Virus record (IMG/VR): IMGVR_UViG_3300046817_001084
Location: 1-21,217 of that record
Reading direction: 5' to 3' (one strand)
Origin: a virus
DNA length: 21,217 nucleotides
This document shows positions 5,111-10,951 of the stretch, piece by piece (the first letter of the stretch is position 1; each line of letters opens with the position of its first letter). A program made the position numbers and the translations under genes. A model generated the notes under the pieces. That model searched no databases. It was not told the origin of the DNA and worked only from the letters and a program-made list of their open reading frames with translations.

Positions 5111-7537
5111 ATGTCCTCTTCCGACAGCAGCAATGTCGTGCCCTATCCGATGACCAACCCGCAGTTCCTCGAGGGGCTTGCCGGTCCGGAGTGGGGGGAC
5201 ATCCAATGCGCCTATTTCTCCGGCAATCCGCAGGATCCGGACAACCCATGCATCAACTGGAACGTCTATCCCGCATCGACGGTGATCCACGTCATGGAAC
5301 CGCACCTGAACAACTACTTTTGCGTCAGCCTGCCCAAACCCGGAGCGCCGGCCGGCCGCAAGCAGCCATCCTTCGGCAAGATGTTCGTGCTCGTGATCGA
5401 CGATGTCGGCAAGAAGGTCGACGCGGCAAAGATAGAAGCGATCCTCGGCCCGCCATCCTACATCCTCGAGACGAGCGCCGGCTCCTCGCACTGGGGCTGG
5501 ATCCTCGAGCCGATCACCGATCACGCCTGGGCCCAAGGGATGGTGCAGGCGCTCTACCGCGCGATCGGTGCCGGCGACAACCTCGTCAAGCTGCAAACCA
5601 TGGTGCGCCTGCCGTGCGGAACGAACGGCAAGTACGGCTCGTCCTGCAGGCTGCTGCGCTGGACGCCGAACAACCGGATACGGCACAGCGACTGGATCGA
5701 GATCGAGCGGCGCATCGGCGCGATCACGCCGATCGCGCCGCCACTCGATCTCGATCCGCAGCTGCCGGACCCCGGCGAGGTCGAGGCCGATACCACGCTG
5801 CAAGCATTGCGCGAGCACGGCGACGTGCTCGGCAACCTGCGCAAGACCACGATGGGCTACGGGTTCGACGTCCGGTGCTTCAACGCCGCGGAGCACACCG
5901 ACAAGCGCGACGCAGCGGTCTACGTGCCGATCTCGGGGATCTACAAGTGCCTGCACGGGCACTGCATCAACCTCACCGGCGCCGATCTCCGCGCCTATGC
6001 GGACAAGACGCTGCGCGAGGAGTCCGGCGGCCTCGACTCGCTGGCGCGGCGCGAGTTCGACGATGTCGACGAAGCGACCGTGCGTGCGTGTAACGCGCCG
6101 TCTCTCGCCGGCGTCTTCGACCCGTGGGCCGTGCGCGATCCGATACGCTGGCCCGGCGGTATTCTGCCCGCGGCATGGGAGGAGAAACTCACTCGATACG
6201 CCGAGATCTACGGCTACGACCCTGCGGCGCTGATGCTGAGCTTCATCGGCGCGGGCAGCGCCGCAGCCGACAAGCGCGCGCGGTTCCGGCCCTATCATCA
6301 GACCGACTGGGAGGTGCCGCCGATCATCTGGGTCGTCCTGGTCGCGCAAAGCGGCTCGCGCAAGACAGCGATATGGCGGCGCGCGATGGAGGTGCTGACG
6401 CGGATCAATAGGGAGCGCATGGCGGCGTGGAAGAAACGCCACGACGACTGGCACAGTTTGCCGTCGAAGGAACGCAAAGAGCAGCCCGAGCCTTACGCCG
6501 AGCCGGTCATGCTCGCCGACGCGACGATCGAGGCGCTGCAGCAAACGCTGGTCCGCAATCCGCGCGGCGTTCACTGGGCGCGGGACGAGTTCTCGGGGCT
6601 GCTCGATTTCGACCGCTATCACAACGCAGGCCGCAGCGGTAAGACCCACGATCACCGGGCCTTTTTGCTCGAGAGCTACGAAGGCGGATCCTTCACCTCG
6701 ACCCGCGTCGGCCGCGGCGACCTGCACATAGAATCGTGCGGGCTGACGACGGGAGGGGGCATACAGCCGGCGGTGCTCGCCGAGCTGCGCGAAGGCCTGA
6801 GCACCGACGGGCTGCTGCAGCGCTGCGCGCTGTTAATAACGTCGACCCCGGAAGACAGGAAGAGCTCCTTGGAAGGAGCAACGCCGGCGCTCGACGAGAT
6901 CGACGCGGCGATCGCGCGGCTGGTCTGGTTCACGCCGGCGATCGGCGCCTATATGACCGACGCCGAGGGCGAGGCCGCGATCCGCGAGACCGAGCATGAC
7001 GGCGAGAGGCTGGTGCAATCGACGGATCTCGGGCTGGCCTTCCAGGCCGTCGCCAGCAAGCTGCACGGGCTGCATGCACGCTGCGCACTGATCCTTCATT
7101 TGCTGGACGAGCCGGCTCACGGCGTCATTCCAGGCAACACAGTTTGGAGGGCCTGGCGACTGGTGTGGTTCCTTTTGGACCACATGTTGTGGATTTATGA
7201 GAGCCTACCGGGTCCGCAAGTGGATACCACACGCGAGATCGCGAGTTATTTGTTGCGCTATGATATCAAACGGCTGACAACACGGATGTTGAAGCGCAAC
7301 GTAGCAGTGTGCAGGGATATGGACCACAAGATGTTACGCGGCGCTATCGAGACTCTGGTCACAATGGAGTGGCTGCGTCCTGTGGAACGTGGTGTAGAGA
7401 ATAAAGCATGGCTCGTAACCCCCGGATTAGACGTGCTTTTTGCTGAGCGCAAACGGCAAGAACACGCCCGTGTAGAGGCCCTCAAACAGGCCTTCAACTG
7501 GCGCGGACGGTATCGGCCGTCTAGACCGAAGGACTGA
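5111..7537 (+). CDS. Primase-helicase-like replication protein (RepB-like primase + DUF3987)
   Basis: This 808-residue protein probably primes and unwinds phage DNA. The N-terminal part resembles archaeo-eukaryotic/RepB-type primases, with VLVIDDVG at residues 93-100, SSHWGW near 125-130 and VRLPCGTNGKYG near 165-175. A zinc-binding pattern follows: C256, H262, and C-L-H-G-H-C at 280-285. The second half is a DUF3987-type P-loop domain with Walker A-like AQSGSRKT (about 412-419) and acidic WARDEFSG (about 489-496). The frame is open further upstream, but ATG 5111 has AGGAG at 5098-5102, 8 nt away, and the upstream residues do not look coding. The last 130 codons are visibly less GC-rich than the rest and contain two operator-like sequences. 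Domain names come from memory of the families. Confidence 0.82.
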   Translation: MSSSDSSNVVPYPMTNPQFLEGLAGPEWGDIQCAYFSGNPQDPDNPCINWNVYPASTVIHVMEPHLNNYFCVSLPKPGAPAGRKQPSFGKMFVLVIDDVGKKVDAAKIEAILGPPSYILETSAGSSHWGWILEPITDHAWAQGMVQALYRAIGAGDNLVKLQTMVRLPCGTNGKYGSSCRLLRWTPNNRIRHSDWIEIERRIGAITPIAPPLDLDPQLPDPGEVEADTTLQALREHGDVLGNLRKTTMGYGFDVRCFNAAEHTDKRDAAVYVPISGIYKCLHGHCINLTGADLRAYADKTLREESGGLDSLARREFDDVDEATVRACNAPSLAGVFDPWAVRDPIRWPGGILPAAWEEKLTRYAEIYGYDPAALMLSFIGAGSAAADKRARFRPYHQTDWEVPPIIWVVLVAQSGSRKTAIWRRAMEVLTRINRERMAAWKKRHDDWHSLPSKERKEQPEPYAEPVMLADATIEALQQTLVRNPRGVHWARDEFSGLLDFDRYHNAGRSGKTHDHRAFLLESYEGGSFTSTRVGRGDLHIESCGLTTGGGIQPAVLAELREGLSTDGLLQRCALLITSTPEDRKSSLEGATPALDEIDAAIARLVWFTPAIGAYMTDAEGEAAIRETEHDGERLVQSTDLGLAFQAVASKLHGLHARCALILHLLDEPAHGVIPGNTVWRAWRLVWFLLDHMLWIYESLPGPQVDTTREIASYLLRYDIKRLTTRMLKRNVAVCRDMDHKMLRGAIETLVTMEWLRPVERGVENKAWLVTPGLDVLFAERKRQEHARVEALKQAFNWRGRYRPSRPKD
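7179..7193. promoter_or_regulatory. Operator-like palindrome ACCACA-TGT-TGTGGA inside the primase gene
   Basis: Eleven of the 12 arm positions match the consensus. It lies in coding sequence, so it may be a distal or looping site, or coincidence. A partial copy (ACCACA-AGA-TGTTAC) lies 144 bp downstream at 7323-7337. Confidence 0.4.
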
Positions 7538-7707
7538 GAAATGGCGATAACACGCAGGATGTCTAATAATAATAAATTTGCAGGATATATTATACAATAA
7601 AAGATAGAGTCAAAAATGTATTTCCCCTGTGTGTTATCGACACTGCCCGCAGTCACAGAGCAACACAAGATGTCCACAGAGCACCACAAGATGTGAGGAA
7701 GCTGACA
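7538..7707. promoter_or_regulatory. AT-rich leader of the second Xre gene with phased operator repeats
   Basis: Bases 7555-7620 are very A/T-rich (TAATAATAATAAA, then TATATTATACAATAAAA) and could hold a promoter on either strand or an origin-like melting element. Next come two direct repeats of 20 bp, 19 of 20 identical, at 7654-7673 and 7675-7694 (consensus CACAGAGCAMCACAAGATGT). Their operator-like cores at 7662-7676 and 7683-7697 are spaced 21 bp centre to centre, two DNA turns, so bound dimers would sit on the same face. The second core overlaps an ATG at 7693 and nearly touches the ribosome site of the gene. Confidence 0.65.
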
Positions 7708-8220
7708 ATGCCGCAACGCCGGAGAGCACGTCGAGGGACACGTCGAAGAGCGGAGCCAAAGCCGGAGTACCAACCGTTCGCCGAGAAGCTGAACACCCTC
7801 ATGCGAGAGCACGATCTCACGCTCTCGGATCTGGCCCGACGCATGTGGGGCACGCGCACCGACCGGCGCGGCTACACCGTCGCGACGAACCGCGATCGGG
7901 TCGGGCACTACGTCGCCGGGACCAGCTATCCGACCGAGCAGAACCTGCACAAGCTCGCGGCGATCTTCGGCGTGCCGGTCGACACGCTGGCGATCCCGGA
8001 GCGGCCGCGAACCGGCCGGCCGCTGGGCGGCGTGCTTGGGCCGGCTCCGCCCGCCCGCCATCTGTGCCGCGTCACCGGATCCACGGCCGCCCCCGCGCTC
8101 ATGCGCCTCGAGCTCGATGTCATGATCCGCGGAGAGCTCGCGCTGCAGATCATGCAGCTGATCATCGCCGAGAAGGATCGCGAGGAAACCCCGCCGTCGG
8201 AACCGCCGTTATGCCCGTAG
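7708..8220 (+). CDS. Xre-type HTH regulator 2, paralogue of the gene at 2168
   Basis: This 170-residue protein has a basic N terminus (RRRARRGTRRR), an Xre-like DNA-binding domain at about residues 25-97 (LTLSDLARRMWGT, D-R-R-G-Y-T-V-A, RDRVGHYVAG, then NLHKLAAIFGVPVDTLA) and a C-terminal segment at about 119-155 rich in Leu/Ile/Met. The DNA-binding part aligns block by block with the protein at 2168, with the same order and spacing. The C-terminal segments also correspond, but the repeat linker is absent. I choose ATG 7708 (AGGAAG 6-7 nt upstream) over ATG 7693, which lies in the operator repeat. The tandem operators just upstream suggest autoregulation. It may be a second repressor, an antirepressor partner, or a replication control protein. 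Confidence 0.75.
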   Translation: MPQRRRARRGTRRRAEPKPEYQPFAEKLNTLMREHDLTLSDLARRMWGTRTDRRGYTVATNRDRVGHYVAGTSYPTEQNLHKLAAIFGVPVDTLAIPERPRTGRPLGGVLGPAPPARHLCRVTGSTAAPALMRLELDVMIRGELALQIMQLIIAEKDREETPPSEPPLCP

Positions 8221-8241
8221 GGTCAAAACCGCCGTTATGCC
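8201..8241 (+). repeat. 15-bp direct repeat spanning the Xre 2 stop codon
   Basis: AACCGCCGTTATGCC occurs at 8201-8215 and again at 8227-8241, 26 bp apart. The first copy encodes the last residues of the regulator and the second is non-coding. A small duplication around the stop codon, or a pair of binding sites, would explain it. Confidence 0.7.
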
Positions 8242-8569
8242 TTAGTTGCCCCGATCGGGGCGCCATTTAGGCTGATGTTTGGCCCCCGCCGTTACCCTCA
8301 CCAGAGCGCAAGGGAAGGCCGCTGGCGCGCAAGTCGGCGGCTGGTAGGGTAGTCGCACCCAGCCCGTACTTACGCGCCAGTGGCCTTGCCTGTGCCTCTG
8401 GCAGCCACTGCCCGGGCGCAATGGGAACAGCGGCGCCGATAGGGTACCCCGACCCATGATGACAGCCACAGCCGCCCACCGCGCGCGGCGATAAGGCCGC
8501 ATGCGGTCAAGGCCGTGGCGCTACGGGCGAGGTGGATCCGCGCGAAGGGTGAAGTCATCTGTCGAGCGC
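8221..8569. other. Convergent gap with palindromes, no convincing gene
   Basis: About 350 GC-rich bases between convergent genes. The gap holds a 14-bp perfect palindrome at 8248-8261 (GCCCCGATCGGGGC) and a 7-bp inverted repeat with a 19-base loop at 8378-8410 (CAGTGGC and GCCACTG). Neither is followed by a T-run on the plus strand. Three short minus-strand frames are open here (8242-8502, 8267-8479, 8370-8558), but none has a clear ribosome site. The one at 8267-8479 looks most protein-like and may be a decayed gene. Confidence 0.45.
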
Positions 8570-8788
8570 TCAGCTCGTGAACAGAAAAGCGCGGAAAAGA
8601 GCGCCTGTGAAGAGCAGGGAGCCTAACGCGCTCGGAACCGTAATCGCGTTGAGCTCGAGGATTGCGTTAAATGCAAACTGATGCTTGCCCAGCAAAAGGT
8701 TGAGAGTGCCGAGCGCGTACATGAAGACAAAGAACATGACGAGGAACATGGCTGGGGCCATAATCAGGGTGTAGATTGCAATGATCAT
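8570..8788 (-). CDS. Small two-helix membrane protein A
   Basis: This 72-residue protein has two hydrophobic segments: about 3-27 (IAIYTLIMAPAMFLVMFFVFMYALG) and about 48-70. A short polar hairpin, NLLLGKHQFAFNAI, lies between them. It is homologous to the protein at 9679-9888, sharing FMY-x-L, NLLLG and the following A-I. Size and topology would fit a class II holin or an inner-membrane accessory protein, but no lysis gene is next to it. The start is preceded by an AAAGCCACACAC repeat that recurs before other genes of this operon. It is the last gene of the leftward group. Confidence 0.6.
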   Translation of the reverse strand: MIIAIYTLIMAPAMFLVMFFVFMYALGTLNLLLGKHQFAFNAILELNAITVPSALGSLLFTGALFRAFLFTS

Positions 8789-8843
8789 TTGTGTGTGGCT
8801 TTCTTTTGAGCCGGGAAGTGTGTGGCTTTCAACGCTTTAAGCT

Positions 8844-8917
8844 CGCGCGGCGCCTGCGCCGCGCGAGGCTTTCGAGGCTCGAGAGACTGGCGCTAGATGC
8901 GGCGCAGGCGCCGCGCG
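8844..8917. repeat. 19-bp perfect inverted repeat with self-palindromic arms
   Basis: The 19-mer CGCGCGGCGCCTGCGCCGC at 8844-8862 is exactly reverse-complemented at 8899-8917, with 36 bp between. Each arm is itself nearly palindromic, so local hairpins and a long-range stem are alternatives. The right arm encodes the Arg-rich end of the small protein at 8893 and the left arm lies downstream of its stop. Downstream of a minus-strand gene it may act as a terminator or mRNA stabiliser, though no T-run follows. Confidence 0.8.
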
Positions 8918-9042
8918 GCATAGGCGATCGAGCCTACCACCATGGCAAGGCCGGCGGCCATGAGCTCGAGGCTCGAGCCGTATCCCGACATGAACACGAT
9001 AGCGCCGATGGATGTGAGAGAAAGCGCGAGCGGGTAGATCAT
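8893..9042 (-). CDS. Small membrane protein with two predicted helices
   Basis: A 49-residue protein, MIYPLALSLTSIGAIVFMSG then LMAAGLAMVVGSIAYAARRLRRI: two hydrophobic stretches and a positively charged C terminus, suggesting both ends are cytoplasmic. The ATG at 9042 is 5 nt after the stop of the upstream gene, whose final codons supply the ribosome site GAGTGAG. The frame is open upstream to 9078, but that would overlap the upstream gene. Function unknown; a holin-like or spanin-like role is only a guess. Confidence 0.55.
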   Translation of the reverse strand: MIYPLALSLTSIGAIVFMSGYGSSLELMAAGLAMVVGSIAYAARRLRRI

Positions 9043-9047
9043 TCTGC

Positions 9048-9404
9048 TCACTCGAGGGTAAAGATATCCGAGCCGCAAGAAGGATCGAAGCTGTCGCCGG
9101 GCCGAGGGCCGAAAGGATCAACTCCTTTGGTTTCGCACTCGGCGATGTACTCGCGGAACGTTCCGCAAGCCAGCCATAGGACGCGCGCGCGGTTTTGCTT
9201 CTCATCTTCAAGCTCTTCTTTGTCCCAGGCGCCGTAGCCCTTTAAGCCGTATTGCATGGCGGACTGTGATAGGTCGGCAAGAATGTTTTTCACTTGCGGG
9301 TCCTCCAGCCAGTAGGAGATGATATCGTCCGCCGGGCCAGGGCTGCTGCATTCCATGATGCATTCGACCGGCAGATCGGTTATGAGGATGTAGTTTTTGG
9401 ACAT
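9048..9404 (-). CDS. Acidic cytoplasmic hypothetical protein
   Basis: This 118-residue protein starts MSKNYILITDLPVECIM. It is acidic, with several Cys, and contains a motif-like YGLKGYGAWDKEELEDEKQ. I do not recognise a family. The ATG at 9404 has GAAGGAAG 5-7 nt upstream. The frame extends to 9464, but the extension is Arg/His-rich and lies in structured leader DNA. It is the third gene of the leftward group, after the zinc-ribbon gene and before the small membrane genes, and is separated from the former by 90 nt containing two palindromes. Confidence 0.6.
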   Translation of the reverse strand: MSKNYILITDLPVECIMECSSPGPADDIISYWLEDPQVKNILADLSQSAMQYGLKGYGAWDKEELEDEKQNRARVLWLACGTFREYIAECETKGVDPFGPRPGDSFDPSCGSDIFTLE

Positions 9405-9442
9405 AGTGGCTTCCTTCAGTCTTAGGTGTGTGGCCTTATCAA

Positions 9443-9480
9443 TGTGCGCATGACGCACAGACACGGCCCTAGGGCCGTGT
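9443..9480. promoter_or_regulatory. 20-bp perfect palindrome and adjacent hairpin in a 90-nt gap
   Basis: Bases 9461-9480 read ACACGGCCCTAGGGCCGTGT, a perfect 20-bp palindrome. Just before it, near 9443-9458, GTGCG-CATGA-CGCAC forms a second inverted repeat. They lie between the zinc-ribbon gene and the 118-residue gene. On the plus strand only TTT follows the palindrome. A protein-binding site or RNA processing hairpin is possible. Confidence 0.7.
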
Positions 9481-9494
9481 TTCGGCCTCTGGGC

Positions 9495-9674
9495 TCAGTC
9501 ATCCTCGCTACAGCAGGCGTCATCGTGATCGACCTCACAGCCGCATTCAAAGCACTTGCGTTGCCGCACCCAAGTCGTGCTCGCAGCGTCCCACCGGCTG
9601 CGCGCATTGGGACAGCCATGCTCATGGCAGGCTACGCCGTTGATGGATACCATCTCGCATCGATTACAGTGCAT
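9495..9674 (-). CDS. Cys-rich zinc-ribbon phage protein (59 aa)
   Basis: The translation begins MHCNRCEMVSINGVACHEHGC and continues to RKCFECGCEVDHDD. Two Cys clusters (C-x2-C early, C-F-E-C-G-C late) plus the C-H-E-H-G-C-P-N block match a small zinc-ribbon family that I know from many phages and their hosts, always of unknown function. Nine Cys in 59 residues is unusual for a cytoplasmic protein unless metal is bound. The ATG at 9674 has a canonical GGAGG 8 nt upstream and lies 4 nt after the preceding gene's stop, so the two are co-translated. The frame is too short for a 60-residue cut-off and easily missed. Confidence 0.85.
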   Translation of the reverse strand: MHCNRCEMVSINGVACHEHGCPNARSRWDAASTTWVRQRKCFECGCEVDHDDACCSEDD

Positions 9675-9678
9675 GATC

Positions 9679-9888
9679 TCAGCCTCCGATCAAGGTGGTG
9701 TAGAAGGTGTAGCCGGTGAAGATGAGCGCCGCGATCGATGCAAGAAACGAGATCGCATCGGTTGAAAGGCGCTTGCGGCCTAGCAGCAGGTTGGGGATGG
9801 CGAGGCCGTACATGAACAGGATGGACGAGCCGTAGAATGTGATGGGGGCGAGAACCAGGGTGAGGGCGATCATGGCGAGGACGGACAT
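9679..9888 (-). CDS. Small two-helix membrane protein B, paralogue of protein A
   Basis: This 69-residue protein has hydrophobic segments at about 3-33 and 46-67 and a central hairpin NLLLGRKRLSTDAI. The block FMYGLAIPNLLLG matches FMYALGTLNLLLG of the protein at 8570-8788, so the two genes are diverged duplicates at opposite ends of the same leftward group. The ATG at 9888 has AAAGGAAA upstream and begins the operon. Membrane localisation is clear; the function (holin, superinfection exclusion or other) is not. Confidence 0.65.
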   Translation of the reverse strand: MSVLAMIALTLVLAPITFYGSSILFMYGLAIPNLLLGRKRLSTDAISFLASIAALIFTGYTFYTTLIGG

Positions 9889-9980
9889 TGTGGCGTTTCC
9901 TTTTGCCTAGTGGCGTGTGGTTGACGGATGTGATATAACCACAACTAGACAAAACACAACACAACTTGTGGTGTGGCAGG
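9889..9980. promoter_or_regulatory. Divergent promoter region with operator AACACA-ACT-TGTGGT
   Basis: The 92-bp gap separates the leftward small-gene operon from the rightward gene at 9981. TATAAC at 9934-9939 is a rightward -10 candidate. TTGACG at 9921-9926 could be a -35 box for a different, weaker -10 at 9945-9950. On the minus strand TTGTGT and TTATAT are 15 bp apart. The operator-like site at 9958-9972 matches 11 of 12 consensus arm positions and lies between the proposed rightward start and the first codon. A CCACAA half site lies at 9939-9944. Confidence 0.5.
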
Positions 9981-10445
9981 ATGTCGCATATCGCGACTAT
10001 AGGTGAAGTTAAGCGGGTAGGCGGCTGGAAAGGCTCACCAAATAGCCTCGCCGCCTTACGTCCTGGCGGTATTGCTTTTCAGCCTAGATGCGAGCGGTGC
10101 AAGGGCCAACCGGCCATTAGGGGCACAACAAGATGTAAGTTTCATACCCCTGGCCGGAGGATAGCCTCGCCGGCTTATGGCCGCGCCGAACGTCGTGTTT
10201 TGGTGCGGCTCGAGCGTCTAGGGTTGTTGCCGCTCGATCTCTTAGCCTTGCCTGTCTGGCGCAATCTGGCGCCGCTGAAAACAGCGCAAAGGGCTCCTAT
10301 GCGGCTAGCCCTTGTTCAAGCATGGGATCTGCAGATTACCGAGTCTTTGCGTTGGGCCGCAGTCCATCGGCAAGCCCGGGATCTGGCAATCCATGGGCCA
10401 CAGTTTCCGCAGCATGCGTCAAAGCCATGGGCCGATTATGCCTGA
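9981..10445 (+). CDS. Phage protein with a Cys3-His zinc-binding motif
   Basis: This 154-residue protein carries RCERCKGQPAIRGTTRCKFH at about residues 36-55, that is C-x2-C-x10-C-x3-H. This is the signature of small phage proteins that usually read C-x-A-x-x-x-x-G-x-P-C, then R-C-x-x-H-G-G. The rest is Arg/Leu-rich and helical. ATG 9981 has only AGG directly before it, so initiation may be weak or leaderless; a TTG at 9966 is an alternative but lies inside the operator. Proteins with this motif often precede terminase genes. Base composition is less GC-rich than the late genes. Confidence 0.6.
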   Translation: MSHIATIGEVKRVGGWKGSPNSLAALRPGGIAFQPRCERCKGQPAIRGTTRCKFHTPGRRIASPAYGRAERRVLVRLERLGLLPLDLLALPVWRNLAPLKTAQRAPMRLALVQAWDLQITESLRWAAVHRQARDLAIHGPQFPQHASKPWADYA

Positions 10446-10764
10446 AAATGGAGCGCGAAAAGCTAAACGGGATCAAAGGGTTAAAGGGGGTCACATAGAC
10501 CAGGTATCCGTAGACCCCACAGAACGTGTTAGTTATGCTTCGACCGCTAAGACATTGAGAGACCTAGCAGATCGGACGGATATACCCGCTAGCGCGAGAG
10601 TAACAGCCGCACGCACTTTAGCAGAAATAGAAGGATTGATAGGCAGGCACCAACAATCCCCTGATCGGGCCGCTATTGCGCCAGTTTCGAGCCTATCCAG
10701 GACCGACCTGGTAACGGAGCTCGAGCGGCTTCGGTACGTATTTGCACACCAACTACGTACCTAA
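10438..10764 (+). CDS. Candidate terminase small subunit
   Basis: This 108-residue protein starts at an ATG that overlaps the previous stop by 8 nt. The central part (YASTAKTLRDLADRTDIPASARVTAARTLAEIEGLIGRHQ) is helical and resembles the DNA-recognition and oligomerisation region of some phage small terminases. It follows a Cys/His zinc-binding gene that is often upstream of terminases. Against this, the large subunit is 7 kb away at 17682. The role is therefore tentative. The 3' end, including the last codons, forms an 8-bp hairpin stem (10733-10761). Confidence 0.4.
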   Translation: MPENGARKAKRDQRVKGGHIDQVSVDPTERVSYASTAKTLRDLADRTDIPASARVTAARTLAEIEGLIGRHQQSPDRAAIAPVSSLSRTDLVTELERLRYVFAHQLRT

Positions 10765-10868
10765 CCTATTGATATGACTTATCTTGTCTCTTCCTCACCT
10801 AGGAAGCCATGCGCCTTTCGACACGCATGCGGTGCGCCCACCAGGGCTTCCGCACCCCCTGGGGGTGC
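10733..10868 (+). other. Highly structured intergenic segment with alternative helices
   Basis: Four inverted repeats lie in 136 bases. GGTACGTA/TACGTACC spans 10733-10761 around the stop codon. CTTCCT/AGGAAG spans 10790-10806. GGAAGCC (10802-10808) pairs with GGCTTCC (10845-10851), enclosing CATGCG/CGCATG (10808-10829). GCACCCC-CTG-GGGGTGC spans 10852-10868. The AGGAAG strand can pair either upstream or downstream but not both. No T-run follows, so this is not a simple intrinsic terminator. Confidence 0.55.
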
Positions 10869-10911
10869 CCGACCGGCCGCGCGTTACCCAATGATGACCC
10901 CAGCACCAAAT

Positions 10912-10941
10912 TTGCATATTATTAACTTTTGCACCCTATAG
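10912..10941 (+). promoter_or_regulatory. Possible promoter before the 170-residue gene
   Basis: TTGCAT (10912-10917) and CTATAG (10936-10941) are 18 bp apart. The -10 lies in a 10-bp palindrome, CCCTATAGGG. The predicted start would be only a few bases before the ATG at 10952, giving an almost leaderless message, so it may be coincidental. Confidence 0.25.
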
Positions 10942-10951
10942 GGGTAGCCAC

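Noticed and set aside
4705-6093. Long plus-strand frame overlapping the start of the primase gene
   Set aside because: Its residues are Arg/Ala-rich shadow sequence of the primase frame, and it runs through the terminator at 4783-4818.
4943-6727. 594-codon minus-strand frame opposite the primase gene
   Set aside because: Antisense shadow with low-complexity Arg/Val/Ala composition and no start signal.
8267-8479. 70-codon minus-strand frame in the convergent gap (contains APGQWLPEAQ)
   Set aside because: GTG start without ribosome site and two competing frames on the same strand; perhaps a gene remnant, not supportable as a CDS.
10852-10868. GC-rich hairpin considered as an intrinsic terminator for the gene ending at 10764
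   Set aside because: No T-run follows on either strand, so it is listed only as part of a structured segment.
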